NCBI RefSeq assembly: GCF_012932965.1
Contig: NZ_JABBXH010000010.1
Location: 1-64,000 of the forward strand
Direction of reading: 5' to 3'
Length of the DNA: 64,000 nt
Source: Thalassotalea algicola
Lineage (GTDB): Bacteria > Pseudomonadota > Gammaproteobacteria > Enterobacterales > Alteromonadaceae
Shown: one piece after another, positions 1 through 9,018 of the stretch
How positions within the stretch are numbered: the stretch's first letter is position 1
How the letters are laid out: every line of letters starts with the position of its first letter
The notes under the pieces: generated by a model
Told to the model about the DNA's origin: nothing
Database searches by the model: none
The model's input: the letters and a program-made list of their open reading frames with translations, nothing else
Position numbers and translations under genes: made by a program

Positions 1-126
1 GGTCTCCCTGAAGAAGTGGAGCGCATTTTAGGGATTTTTGAGAAAGGATCAAGCACTATTTGCAACTTTTTTACTGTTCGACGATTTATTGAACAGTGCA
101 GTGTATTTAAAGGGCAGTTCGAGTGA
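1..126 (+). CDS. C-terminal end of an unidentified protein (partial, starts outside the window)
   Basis: Frame 1 is open from the first base to a TGA at 124-126, giving the last 41 residues of a protein (GLPEEVERILGIFEKGSST... ending KGQFE). The fragment is too short to assign to a family. It is followed by about 275 bases of very AT-rich DNA before the next gene, so it probably ends a transcription unit. Being open to the window edge is the only support for coding. Confidence 0.5.
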   Translation, partial: GLPEEVERILGIFEKGSSTICNFFTVRRFIEQCSVFKGQFE

Positions 127-401
127 TCTTTAAACGATCTTTAAAGCAATAACAGTAATTCAACGATCTAATTAATATCTTCAATCTATTACTATTAATA
201 ATAGCTATTTAATTTAGTTAATATATAAAGTTTGTATAAATGCTGACAGTTTTCATGAAAAGTTGTAAAAGCAAGTGTTTTACTAAATGATCTTTATATA
301 TTATTAGTCAAATTTTTAACTTACTGTTGCACTCTTTAATAAGCTGGGTAACATAGCTTTGTATTTATACGATTTTTTACAATAATAATTAGGTATAACT
401 T

Positions 402-854
402 ATGAAGTCCTCTCAATTTATCATGGCAATTGTTCTTGCCTTAGTTACCGGCGTTGTCGCCTATATAATTTCCAATTCTCTTGGTAAAGATGCAACAACT
501 ATCGCACTTGGTGCGTCTCTTGGTGCGCTCTTCGCAAATGTAGCTGCAACTATACTTAGTAAAAATACTACAAGTAGTAATAATAACGAAGTAAAAACGC
601 TTTATGTAGGTAACTTACCGTATCGCGCCAACGAAGCAGCAGTACGGACACTTTTTTCAACACACGGTGTAGTGCACTCTGTACGACTAATGAAAGATAA
701 ACACACAGGAAAGCGACGCGGTTTTGGATTCGTCGAAATGGCAGCCGCCGATTCAGAATCTGCCATTTCGGCACTCAACGATTCGGAGTTCCAACAACGT
801 ACATTGAAAGTAAGGGAAGCCAAAGAGCGTCCTGAAAAAACAGAAGCTGAATAA
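402..854 (+). CDS. Membrane-anchored RRM-type RNA-binding protein
   Basis: A 150-residue protein. Two hydrophobic segments (about residues 6-26 and 31-53) precede a short Asn/Ser linker and one RNA recognition motif (about 65-141). The RRM has a clear RNP2 (LYVGNL, 67-72) and RNP1 (RRGFGFVEM, 105-113), with the aromatic residues that stack on RNA. The tail is charged. RRM proteins of this size are known in marine gammaproteobacteria and cyanobacteria, often cold-induced. Here the hairpin-like membrane anchor suggests the RRM sits at the inner face of the cytoplasmic membrane (inference). It is monocistronic, with a strong terminator directly after it. Confidence 0.85.
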   Translation: MKSSQFIMAIVLALVTGVVAYIISNSLGKDATTIALGASLGALFANVAATILSKNTTSSNNNEVKTLYVGNLPYRANEAAVRTLFSTHGVVHSVRLMKDKHTGKRRGFGFVEMAAADSESAISALNDSEFQQRTLKVREAKERPEKTEAE

Positions 855-869
855 TTACAGTCAAAACGA

Positions 870-898
870 AAAAGCCCTGCATTGCAGGGCTTTTTTTT
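870..898 (+). terminator. Intrinsic terminator between the RRM gene and purD
   Basis: Stem GCCCTGC/GCAGGGC (874-880 and 884-890) with a 3-nt loop, followed by eight T. There is an A-run on the other side, so it can also serve purD, which arrives on the minus strand. Confidence 0.85.
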
Positions 899-915
899 AA
901 TTTTTTTGCTAATAA

Positions 916-2202
916 TTAGCCTTGCTCTCTCGCAATTGCTCGATACGCAATATCTGTTCTAAACTCTACACCCTGCCAACTAATTTGATGTAGTAATTCG
1001 TACGCCGCTTTTTGAGCAGTTGTAACGTTTTCACCTAATGCCGTCGCACATAAGACACGACCACCAGCCGTTACAATATCATCACCTTGCAATGCTGTAC
1101 CTGCATGGAAAGTTTTACGGTCATTCGCAGTATTTATTTTTAAACCAGAAATAACATCGCCTTTAGGATAGTTTCCAGGGTATCCAGCTGCAGCCAACAC
1201 AACCCCAACCGCAGCCCGTGCATCAAAATCTATCGTTCTTCCGGCTAGTTCACCTTTACATGCAGCAATACATAATTCTACTAAGTCAGACTGCAAACGC
1301 ATCATTATCGGTTGAGTTTCAGGATCGCCAAAGCGACAATTATATTCGATGACTTTTGGCGTACCATCTTCTGAAATCATTAATCCAGCATATAAGAAGC
1401 CAGTATAAGGTGCATCTTCATTTGCCATACCTTCTACGGTAGGCATGATCACTTCATCCATAATACGATTATGAATTTCAGGTGTAACAACTGGTGCTGG
1501 AGAGTAGGCTCCCATACCACCTGTGTTCGGTCCTTCATCATTATTGTATGCGCGTTTGTGATCTTGACTAGTTGCAAAAGGGACAACATTCTTACCATCA
1601 ACCATAACAATAAAGCTTGCTTCTTCACCAGTAAGGAATTCTTCAATAACAACCCTATGGCCAGCGTCACCAAATGCATTACCGGCAAGCATGTCTTTTA
1701 TTGCATCTTCAGCTTCTGTTAATGTCATCGCAACAATAACACCTTTACCAGCAGCTAAGCCGTCGGCTTTAACCACAATTGGTGCGCCTTGTTCACGCAC
1801 ATAAGTAAGTGCTGGTTCAATTTCTGTAAAGTTTGCATACGCTGCAGTTGGTATGTTGTGACGTGCTAAGAAGTCTTTAGTAAATGCTTTTGAACCTTCG
1901 AGTTGCGCCGCTTTAGCACTTGGGCCAAAACATACTAAACCTTCAGCTTGGAATGCATCTACCACACCATCCACTAATGGTTGCTCTGGGCCAACGATGG
2001 TTAACTGAACATTATTTTCTTTAGCAAAAGATACAAGTGCAGGGATTTCACCTACAGATATTGCAACATTTTCAAGTTTTTCTTCCGTGCAAGTACCGGC
2101 ATTGCCTGGTGCTACAAACACTTTCTCGACTTGAGAAGATTGAGCAGCTTTCCATGCTAATGCATGTTCACGACCGCCACTACCAATAACTAATACATTC
2201 AT
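916..2202 (-). CDS. purD: Phosphoribosylamine--glycine ligase (GAR synthetase)
   Basis: A 428-residue protein, the usual PurD length. It joins glycine to phosphoribosylamine with ATP, the second step of de novo purine synthesis, in the cytosol. The N-terminal start MNVLVIGSGGREHALAWK is the family signature, followed by an ATP-grasp domain (about 100-320, with VVKADGLAAGKGV and EYNCRFGDPETQ carrying nucleotide and metal contacts) and the small C-terminal domain. It lies downstream of purH on the same strand, but an exported methyltransferase gene sits between them, unlike the tight purHD operon of enterics. Confidence 0.97.
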   Translation of the reverse strand: MNVLVIGSGGREHALAWKAAQSSQVEKVFVAPGNAGTCTEEKLENVAISVGEIPALVSFAKENNVQLTIVGPEQPLVDGVVDAFQAEGLVCFGPSAKAAQLEGSKAFTKDFLARHNIPTAAYANFTEIEPALTYVREQGAPIVVKADGLAAGKGVIVAMTLTEAEDAIKDMLAGNAFGDAGHRVVIEEFLTGEEASFIVMVDGKNVVPFATSQDHKRAYNNDEGPNTGGMGAYSPAPVVTPEIHNRIMDEVIMPTVEGMANEDAPYTGFLYAGLMISEDGTPKVIEYNCRFGDPETQPIMMRLQSDLVELCIAACKGELAGRTIDFDARAAVGVVLAAAGYPGNYPKGDVISGLKINTANDRKTFHAGTALQGDDIVTAGGRVLCATALGENVTTAQKAAYELLHQISWQGVEFRTDIAYRAIAREQG

Positions 2203-2228
2203 TTATAACTTTTCCTAAATAAAATAAT

Positions 2229-2254
2229 AGAGAAAACACTTAGGTGCTTTCTCT
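2229..2254 (-). terminator. Probable terminator after the exported methyltransferase gene
   Basis: An 11-bp stem with one mismatch (AGAGAAAACAC / GTGCTTTCTCT, loop TTAG), located between the stop of the minus-strand methyltransferase gene and purD. The following U-run is interrupted, so termination may be partial and purD may be read from upstream. Confidence 0.5.
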
Positions 2255-2279
2255 TATATTGTTTAACTCATACACAGAG

Positions 2280-3119
2280 TTATTTTTTGACAAACTTAAG
2301 CGTCATACGATCACTTTCGCCTATCGCTAAATATTTTTCTTTGTCCTGCTCTTTCAACCGTAAAACAGGTGGTAACGTCCAAACACCTTTAGGGTAATCA
2401 GCCGTATCTTTTGGATTCGCATTAACTTCACTCTTAGCAGCTAACTTAAAACCCGCTTTTTCTGCCAATGCAATTGTCATCGCTTCTGGGAAGTAACCAC
2501 TACGCTTATTTTCTTCCCACTTTTGTGATGCTGGCATTCTATGTTCTACAACACCTAGCACACCGCCTGACTTAAGGGCCTTATGAGCATCTTTAAACAT
2601 TTGCAATACACCTTCTTCACCCCAGTTGTGCAGGTTTCGGAAAGTTAATACCATGTCTGCTGTACCAGCAGGAGCAATATCAGAAGCAACGTTTTTTGTG
2701 AAATTAGTCAATTCAACTTCACTGAATACTTCGTGGCTTTTCATCTTTTCTTCTAGGCGACGACGAGATTTACTATAGTAATCATCCGCACCTGTATCTG
2801 GGTAATGTGCGCCGTAGAGCTTACCTTTACCTTTAAGTGCTGGTGCTAAAATCTCAGTGTACCAGCCACCGCCTGGCGCCATTTCAACAACTGTCATGGT
2901 TGGCTCAAAGCCAAAAAATGTTAGTGTTTCCTTTGGGTGACGGTAAACATCACGCGCTTTATTTTTATCGCTGCGATGATCACCAGATACCGCTTTCATC
3001 AGAGCGAAATTCTTAGATGCTTTGTTGACAGCTTGCTTATTATCGTACGCTAGCGCTAACGATGAAGTAAATGACGTTGCCAAAACTGAAGCAACAAGAA
3101 TTGTTTTTATTGTTTTCAT
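2280..3119 (-). CDS. Exported class I SAM-dependent methyltransferase-like protein
   Basis: A 279-residue protein with a Sec signal peptide (about residues 1-24, ending SSLALA). The remainder resembles the predicted methyltransferases of the COG4798 type. The SAM motif I region VVEMAPGGGWYTEILAP is at about 77-93, and there is a later EHRMP segment. A periplasmic methyltransferase-fold protein is unexpected, since SAM is cytosolic; similar exported proteins occur widely in Alteromonadales and their substrate is unknown. It lies between purH and purD on the same strand, with no evident functional link to purine synthesis. Confidence 0.75.
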   Translation of the reverse strand: MKTIKTILVASVLATSFTSSLALAYDNKQAVNKASKNFALMKAVSGDHRSDKNKARDVYRHPKETLTFFGFEPTMTVVEMAPGGGWYTEILAPALKGKGKLYGAHYPDTGADDYYSKSRRRLEEKMKSHEVFSEVELTNFTKNVASDIAPAGTADMVLTFRNLHNWGEEGVLQMFKDAHKALKSGGVLGVVEHRMPASQKWEENKRSGYFPEAMTIALAEKAGFKLAAKSEVNANPKDTADYPKGVWTLPPVLRLKEQDKEKYLAIGESDRMTLKFVKK

Positions 3120-3296
3120 AGCTCTTCCATAACTAATTAAAAGGTTTTTAAATAGACCCGTAAAGTTATAGCAGAATTCCTAAAAAGAAACAGCGCTGTA
3201 ACGATCCGTTCATCGGAATTTAACAGCACTTTAACCGATAAATTTGTTAGCTCATGTGAATTGGCATTAATTAACCAATCTCCAAGCCAACAGTTA

Positions 3297-3411
3297 ATTT
3301 ACTTTTGTTGCAGTGAGTGAGTTTTTAATCGAGGCGAAAGGGCGCAGCCTAGTAAACTAGATGAGCACTTTCAACAAAGAAGTAAGACTCACCCACAAAA
3401 ACATTAGTAAA
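3297..3411. repeat. Long imperfect palindromic intergenic element, copy 1
   Basis: The region just after purH folds into one large imperfect inverted repeat. The left arm starts AATTTACTTTTGTTGCAGTG at 3297; the reverse complement of the right arm reads AATTTACTAATGTTTTTGTG, followed on both sides by GTGAGT. The centre is a perfect 12-bp dyad CTAGTAAACTAG (3349-3360). It shares the order of several short blocks (AGTGAG, AGGCG, CTAG, AAC..AGAAGT, CAC) with the element at 61307-61414. It may act as a transcript-end hairpin or be a dispersed REP-like unit. Confidence 0.55.
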
Positions 3412-5010
3412 TTAATGGCGGAAGTGACGCATTCCCGTAAACACCATCGCAATGCCGTGTTCGTCCGCTGCAGCAATAACTTCATCATCACGCATTGAAC
3501 CACCCGGCTGAATTACCGCAGTGATACCTGCTTCAGCAGCCGCATCTAAACCGTCACGGAACGGGAAGAAAGCATCTGAGGCCATTACTGAACCTGCAAC
3601 TTCTAAATTCTCGTCTGCCGCTTTAATACCAGCAACTTTAGCTGAATATACTCGGCTCATTTGACCAGCCCCAACACCGATTGTCATCGAGTTTTTTACA
3701 TAAACAATAGCGTTTGATTTAACAAACTTAGCGACTTTCCAACAGAACTTAAGATCACGCATTTCTTCTTCAGTTGGCTGACGCTTAGTGACTACTTTTA
3801 ATTCGTCATCTGATACACGACCTTGGTCACGGTCTTGCACCAATAAACCACCATTTACGCGCTTATAGTCTAAACCTGTAGTTTGTGTATTCCATTGACC
3901 ACATTCTAAAACACGAACATTTGGCTTAGCGGCAACAATTTGTGCTGCTGCTTCAGACACTGAAGGTGCAATAATAACTTCAACAAATTGACGAGAAATA
4001 ATGGCTTCTGCCGTGTCTGCGTCTAATTCACGGTTAAAGGCGATTATACCGCCAAATGCTGATGTTGGGTCAGTGGTGTATGCACTTTCATATGCAGCTA
4101 AAATATTGTCACCAATTGCAACACCACAAGGGTTTGCATGTTTTACAATGACACATGCTGGTTCTTCAAATTCTTTAACACATTCAAGTGCTGCGTCAGT
4201 ATCAGCAATGTTGTTATAAGAAAGTGCTTTACCTTGAAGCTGATTCGCCGTAGATACTGATGCTTCTTCTGGGCTAGCTTCAACGTAGAATGCAGCATCT
4301 TGGTGTGAATTTTCACCGTAACGTAAATCTTGCTTTTTAATAAACTGGCTATTTACCGTACGCGGGAATTTGTTTTTGCTATCAAAATCTGCTTCGCCTT
4401 CTTCACCGTATGCAGGAAGCATTTGGCCAAAGTAGTTTGCGATCATGCCATCGTAGCTCGCCGTGTGCTCGTATGCCGCAATTGCTAAATCGAAGCGAGT
4501 TTTATAGGTTAAAGAATCTTGATTGCCATCCATTTCAGCTAAGACACGATCATAGTCTGAAGCATTAACAACAATAGTTACATCTTTATGGTTTTTCGCT
4601 GCCGCTCGCACCATAGTAGGTCCACCGATATCGATATTTTCAATCGCATCTTCTAAGCTACAGTCTTCATTAGCCACAGTATTAGCAAATGGATATAAGT
4701 TAACAACAACCATATCAATTGCACTGATATTATTTTCATCCATTACCACTTCATCTGTACCGCGACGTGCTAAGATGCCACCGTGAACTTTCGGGTGTAA
4801 TGTTTTTACACGGCCGTCCATGATTTCTGGGTGACCTGTATAGTCTGAAACTTCAGTGACGTTAATACCATTTTCTGCTAGTAACTTTGCAGTGCCACCA
4901 GTAGAAAGAATATCTACACCTTTTTGTGCTAATGCACGGGCGAATTCAACAATACCAGTTTTATCAGAAACACTAAGTAGTGCGCGTTTGATTGGGCGTG
5001 GGGTATCCAT
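3412..5010 (-). CDS. purH: Bifunctional AICAR transformylase / IMP cyclohydrolase
   Basis: A 532-residue protein, typical PurH length. It catalyses the last two steps of IMP synthesis. The N-terminal MGS-like IMP cyclohydrolase domain (about 1-150) contains [15 protein letters not shown] and [11 protein letters not shown]. The AICAR transformylase part shows [13 protein letters not shown], the catalytic KHANPCG motif and [10 protein letters not shown]. It ends MRHFRH as in enteric PurH. It is the first gene of the minus-strand purine block; no convincing PurR operator was found upstream. Confidence 0.97.
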   Translation of the reverse strand: MDTPRPIKRALLSVSDKTGIVEFARALAQKGVDILSTGGTAKLLAENGINVTEVSDYTGHPEIMDGRVKTLHPKVHGGILARRGTDEVVMDENNISAIDMVVVNLYPFANTVANEDCSLEDAIENIDIGGPTMVRAAAKNHKDVTIVVNASDYDRVLAEMDGNQDSLTYKTRFDLAIAAYEHTASYDGMIANYFGQMLPAYGEEGEADFDSKNKFPRTVNSQFIKKQDLRYGENSHQDAAFYVEASPEEASVSTANQLQGKALSYNNIADTDAALECVKEFEEPACVIVKHANPCGVAIGDNILAAYESAYTTDPTSAFGGIIAFNRELDADTAEAIISRQFVEVIIAPSVSEAAAQIVAAKPNVRVLECGQWNTQTTGLDYKRVNGGLLVQDRDQGRVSDDELKVVTKRQPTEEEMRDLKFCWKVAKFVKSNAIVYVKNSMTIGVGAGQMSRVYSAKVAGIKAADENLEVAGSVMASDAFFPFRDGLDAAAEAGITAVIQPGGSMRDDEVIAAADEHGIAMVFTGMRHFRH

Positions 5011-5079
5011 TGTTTATTGATTACCTATAAAATTAATAAATTTGGCCTGGCCTGTGACATATATCCTTGGCAATATATT

Positions 5080-5103
5080 CTGTATCGATCCTTGTTGATA
5101 CAG
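5080..5103. repeat. Inverted repeat upstream of purH
   Basis: Arms CTGTATC (5080-5086) and GATACAG (5097-5103) are separated by 10 bases, 70-93 bases upstream of the purH start. It could be an operator or a leader hairpin. It does not match the PurR consensus, so the role is open. Confidence 0.3.
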
Positions 5104-5160
5104 TGTAGGTCAGATTTAAAAGTTGACCATTTGGACTAAATTTTTAACGTCCTAAAAAAC

Positions 5161-5184
5161 AAAAAGCACCCTAAGGTGCTTTTT
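5161..5184 (-). terminator. Intrinsic terminator of the prmA-dusB-fis unit
   Basis: A 10-bp perfect stem (AAAAAGCACC / GGTGCTTTTT) with a 4-nt loop, 25 bases past the fis stop. In the minus direction the stem ends in a T-run. Confidence 0.85.
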
Positions 5185-5208
5185 AGTGCAGGCTAAACCT
5201 GCGCAGTA

Positions 5209-5502
5209 TTAGTTCATACCGTATTTTTTAAGCTTCTTACGTAAAGTACCGCGATTGATACCTAGTAAGTTAGCTGCACGTGTTTGGTTACCACGAGTAT
5301 AAGTCATTACTTCTTCTAACATTGGTGCTTCTATTTCAGAAAGCACTAATTCATACATATCATCAACGTCGTTGCCATTTAATTGTGACAAGTAATTTTT
5401 AATAGCGATTTTAGCTTGAGTGCGTAATGGAGACGCCTTAGTTTGTTGCTGAATATCATTAACATTTGTAATGAAAGGAGAAGAAATATTTTGTTCAAAC
5501 AT
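5209..5502 (-). CDS. fis: DNA-binding protein Fis
   Basis: A 97-residue nucleoid protein. The C-terminal helix-turn-helix is almost identical to enteric Fis ([20 protein letters not shown], about 72-91). The N-terminal beta-hairpin region is more divergent. Fis bends DNA and activates rRNA and other growth-linked promoters. It follows dusB by 13 bases on the same strand, the conserved dusB-fis arrangement, so it is expressed from the upstream prmA/dusB promoter region. Confidence 0.97.
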   Translation of the reverse strand: MFEQNISSPFITNVNDIQQQTKASPLRTQAKIAIKNYLSQLNGNDVDDMYELVLSEIEAPMLEEVMTYTRGNQTRAANLLGINRGTLRKKLKKYGMN

Positions 5503-5515
5503 AAAGTTCAGACTC

Positions 5516-6484
5516 TTATCTAGTTAAATTATCAAAATACACGCTTAATGCGTCGAGTTGCTCGCTGGTCGACTCGAGTGCATTAAAACTTGATCGAAAT
5601 TGTTTACCTTGTTCATGCGTTTGCATATACCAAGACACGTGTTTACGAGCGATTCTCACACCCATAAAATCACCATAAAATTGGTGCAATTCATTTACAT
5701 GCCCAATTAGAATTGAGCGTACTTCGTCCATTGAAGGTTCATCTAATAGTTGACCCGTCTCAAGAAAATGATTTATTTCTCGAAAAATCCATGGCCTTCC
5801 TTGCGCAGCTCGACCAATCATGATCGCATCTGCATTAGTGAAATCTAAAACGTCTGCCGCTTTCTTTGCCGATGAAATATCACCATTAGCGACAACAGGT
5901 ATAGCAATTGCTTGTTTAATTGCTTTGATGGTTTGGTACTCAGCATCTCCCTTATAGAAGTCACTTCTTGTACGGCCATGCACTGCTAACGACTGAATCC
6001 CGTTATGCTCAGCAATTTTTGCTATTTCTACACCGTTGCGTGTGTTTTCGCACCAACCAGTTCTTATTTTTAACGTTACAGGCACATCGACCGCTTCAAC
6101 CACTGACTTTACAATGGCCTCTACTTGAGATGGTTCTTTTAGTAACGCAGAACCCGCTAGCTTTTTATTCACTTTTTTAGCCGGGCACCCCATATTGATA
6201 TCAATAATCTGTGCACCGCTTTTCACATTAACCTGTGCCGCAAACGCCATCTCTTCTGGATCAGAACCGGCAATCTGTACTGAACGAATACCAGCATCAC
6301 TGCTATGAATCATTCGAAGTTTAGATTTTTCGGTATTCCAAACCTTTGGATTGGCCGACACCATTTCAGATACAGCTAAGCCTGCTCCCATTTGACAACA
6401 AAGTTGTCTGAATGGTTTATCAGTAATACCCGCCATTGGCGCAAGCATTACATTACTCTTTAGCTGGTATGAACCGATCTTCAC
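5516..6484 (-). CDS. dusB: tRNA-dihydrouridine synthase B
   Basis: A 322-residue FMN enzyme that reduces uridine to dihydrouridine in the tRNA D-loop. A TIM barrel with [16 protein letters not shown] near the N-terminus, the [10 protein letters not shown] segment holding the catalytic cysteine, [13 protein letters not shown] and VVANGDI. Immediately upstream of fis, as in nearly all gammaproteobacteria; the pairing also supports the assignment to DusB rather than DusA or DusC. Confidence 0.96.
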   Translation of the reverse strand: MKIGSYQLKSNVMLAPMAGITDKPFRQLCCQMGAGLAVSEMVSANPKVWNTEKSKLRMIHSSDAGIRSVQIAGSDPEEMAFAAQVNVKSGAQIIDINMGCPAKKVNKKLAGSALLKEPSQVEAIVKSVVEAVDVPVTLKIRTGWCENTRNGVEIAKIAEHNGIQSLAVHGRTRSDFYKGDAEYQTIKAIKQAIAIPVVANGDISSAKKAADVLDFTNADAIMIGRAAQGRPWIFREINHFLETGQLLDEPSMDEVRSILIGHVNELHQFYGDFMGVRIARKHVSWYMQTHEQGKQFRSSFNALESTSEQLDALSVYFDNLTR

Positions 6485-6619
6485 TGGTGCTTTTTTGAGC
6501 TACTGGTCAAAAGGGCGCACAGTTTACGTGTTTTTTTTCGGATTGAAAAGGATATAAATTGAACAAATTTGTATTTTTTTTGACTTTTTAATATTGACTT
6601 TTTATTTAATTTTCGTCTG

Positions 6620-6653
6620 AGCAGAAATTGCACAACTAGTACAATTTTCTGCT
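6620..6653. repeat. Inverted repeat between prmA and dusB
   Basis: Arms AGCAGAAATTG (6620-6630) and CAATTTTCTGCT (6642-6653) flank an 11-nt loop just after the prmA stop. There is no immediate U-run on the minus strand, so it is a weak terminator at best. It may be a leader hairpin or processing site for the dusB-fis transcript. The adjoining 6580-6608 contains two TTGACTTTTTA-like copies (15-bp direct repeat). Confidence 0.4.
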
Positions 6654-6678
6654 TGACATTTTGGTCAAATTCACCGGT

Positions 6679-7566
6679 CTAATCTGGCTTGCGTTTGCCT
6701 GATAGCCTTACCCACTCTTCCTGAACAACATAGTTGTCCATATCGCACCATTGACCGTAAATTGTTTGTAACTCTGGAGCTTGGTTTTCTAACACACCAG
6801 AAAGAGCCAACAACCCAATTGGGGCAACATATTCTATGATAGTTGGTGCTAACTCCTTTAGCGGGCCAGCTAAGATATTGGCGACCACAACATCAGCTTT
6901 AAATTGCGGTTGATCTTTAGGTAAATAAAGTTCCAACCGCTGTTCACAACCATTTCGCTTGGCATTTTCTTTAGACGCTTGCAGTGCTTGGGGATCAATG
7001 TCTATACCAATAACTTTTTTCGCACCTAGCTTTAATGCAGCCAAGCTTAATATGCCGGAACCACAGCCAAAATCGACAACAGTTTTATCCGTTAAATCTA
7101 GACTGTCTAGCCAAGTCAAGCAAAGCGCTGTGGTTGGGTGAGTACCAGTACCAAAAGCAAGTCCAGGGTCTAACATAACGTTAACCGCTTCAGGGTCAGG
7201 TACCTCTCGCCAGCTAGGGCATATCCATAAACGCTTACCGAACTTCATTGGATGAAAGTTATCCATCCATTCTCTTTCCCAGTCTTTATCTTCCAATTGC
7301 TCTAGCTTATATTGCATTTGCGCTTTATCTGGATGAATAGACTTTAAATAGCCAATGACTTTGTCCATATCGTGAGCCGCATCATAAAGACCCATTACAA
7401 TTGTATTGGACCAATAAATGACTTCATCACCCGGTAAAGGCTCATAAATAGGTGTATCTTTTGCATCTATAAACGTGACTGCTTGCGCGCCAGACGCACT
7501 TAACCAATCACTATATTTTTCTGCGTTTTCTTCATTGGCTTGTAACCGTAGTTGAATCCAAGGCAT
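6679..7566 (-). CDS. prmA: Ribosomal protein L11 methyltransferase
   Basis: A 295-residue protein that trimethylates ribosomal protein L11. The N-terminal substrate-recognition domain (about 1-60, [16 protein letters not shown]) is followed by a linker with [19 protein letters not shown] and the Rossmann SAM domain ([16 protein letters not shown], about 166-181; NILAGPL motif). It lies upstream of dusB-fis, a common Alteromonadales order. Confidence 0.96.
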   Translation of the reverse strand: MPWIQLRLQANEENAEKYSDWLSASGAQAVTFIDAKDTPIYEPLPGDEVIYWSNTIVMGLYDAAHDMDKVIGYLKSIHPDKAQMQYKLEQLEDKDWEREWMDNFHPMKFGKRLWICPSWREVPDPEAVNVMLDPGLAFGTGTHPTTALCLTWLDSLDLTDKTVVDFGCGSGILSLAALKLGAKKVIGIDIDPQALQASKENAKRNGCEQRLELYLPKDQPQFKADVVVANILAGPLKELAPTIIEYVAPIGLLALSGVLENQAPELQTIYGQWCDMDNYVVQEEWVRLSGKRKPD

Positions 7567-7773
7567 TTGGGATCTCGTTAATGGTATATTTGTTGTTAAA
7601 TTAACTTGGGCACAAGTTTATCACCCTCTGCAGAACGAATACATCTTTGACCTATATTAACTAAAAGTAGAAAAACTCGAGCAAAATATAAGTATGTTAA
7701 AATTAGCACTGGAAATGTGAAAGCAAAGTCGACAATATCTAGCTACTAAAAATAAAAGATACCTAGCGATTAA

Positions 7774-8739
7774 ATGAAATACTTTCCTATTTTTTTAGAT
7801 GCAAGACATATCAAAGCATTGGTGATCGGTGGCGGAGAAGTAGCAGCTCGTAAAATTGAGCTTCTGTTAAAGTCGACAAAAGATATCACCATAATGACTG
7901 AGCAACTTGGCCCTAGTGTTCATCGATTAATAAAAGAAAACGACTTAACTTGGCTTACCCATCCATACCAGCCGGGTCATATGTCAGGAATGACGCTAGT
8001 TATTGCCGCCACTGACAATGCACAAGTGAACCAAGCCGTTCAGCAGGAAGCTAGCCAACATAATTTATTAGTCAATGTCGTCGACCAACCAGAATTATGT
8101 AGCTATATTACACCAGCAATTATTGATCGAGACCCTATGTTAGTGGCTATCTCTAGTTCTGGTAGTGCGCCCGTTTTAGTGCGCATGCTACGGGAACAAA
8201 TAGAACGTTCTATGCCAAAAGCCTATGGCAAACTAGCCGAATTCTCATTCAAATTTAGAGATCATGTCAAAGCCCGAATTAAAGGAGTATCTAATCGCCG
8301 TTCGTTTTGGGAAGGAACACTTAGAGGAAACATAGGCAACAACATATTGAATGGTAAAGTGACCGAAGCTGAGCAGCAGCTTATTGCAAGCTTAAAGACA
8401 GAAGTGCCACCTGCCGAAGGAAACATCACATTTATTCATACAATGACTGGCAACCCAGATGGCCTGACCTTAGCAGCTCATCGTGCGTTGCAATTTGCCG
8501 ATGCTGTTTTTTATGATCATCAAGTCAATGAAGAGTTTTTAGAATATGTCCGACGCGATGCAGAAAAATATCCTCAGCAAATCGAGTCCAACATCAGCGT
8601 GAACTATCAACACGCGATAGAATTAGCAGAATCTGGACATAAAGTAATATATTTTTTAGATGGTTATGAACCATTACCTCCGAATCAAGCACTTACACAA
8701 AGTGCTGTAAATAAAATAACTTACGTTTGTGGTAGCTAA
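7774..8739 (+). CDS. CysG-like precorrin-2 dehydrogenase/ferrochelatase with a degenerate, short methyltransferase half
   Basis: A 321-residue protein. Residues 1 to about 200 match the CysG-B/Met8 module: GGGEVAARKIELLLK NAD-binding loop, NVVDQPELCSYITPAI with the catalytic aspartate, and ISSSGSAPVLVR. This half oxidises precorrin-2 and inserts iron to make sirohaem. Full CysG is about 460 residues because of a SUMT methyltransferase half. Here only about 100 residues follow, reading TMTGNPDGLTLAAHRALQ where SUMT has GPGDPxLLTL, then weak similarity. The methyltransferase is therefore probably inactive, so a separate uroporphyrinogen methyltransferase would be needed elsewhere. Confidence 0.85.
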   Translation: MKYFPIFLDARHIKALVIGGGEVAARKIELLLKSTKDITIMTEQLGPSVHRLIKENDLTWLTHPYQPGHMSGMTLVIAATDNAQVNQAVQQEASQHNLLVNVVDQPELCSYITPAIIDRDPMLVAISSSGSAPVLVRMLREQIERSMPKAYGKLAEFSFKFRDHVKARIKGVSNRRSFWEGTLRGNIGNNILNGKVTEAEQQLIASLKTEVPPAEGNITFIHTMTGNPDGLTLAAHRALQFADAVFYDHQVNEEFLEYVRRDAEKYPQQIESNISVNYQHAIELAESGHKVIYFLDGYEPLPPNQALTQSAVNKITYVCGS

Positions 8740-9018
8740 CACACTGTACATTTAACGTTACCGTATAAATTATACATATAAGCCCCTAACCCTCCTTAAC
8801 TTGCCAATTTGTAATTTATTGTTAAGATAAGCCGCTTATGTGTATAAATCGACCTGTTTGTCGATATTTGCTGAACAATAATAATAACGATAAAGCTTAA
8901 GCCACCAACCTAAGCGTGCGGCTGACAGCAAGTAGAACATAGTATTGATATAGACAATTGCTACCCCAACTAGCGACAAGGATCTGTATTAGTTGTAAAA
9001 ATTATACAGGGTTAAAGA

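Noticed and set aside
1471-1722. Plus-strand ORF of 83 codons inside purD
   Set aside because: It is the complement-strand shadow of a conserved enzyme, with no ribosome-binding site or family resemblance. The same applies to similar short frames within purH, prmA, hslU and other genes.
5011-5208. PurR operator or purine riboswitch upstream of purH
   Set aside because: No sequence close to the PurR consensus and no purine-aptamer structure was seen; only a 7-bp inverted repeat is present.
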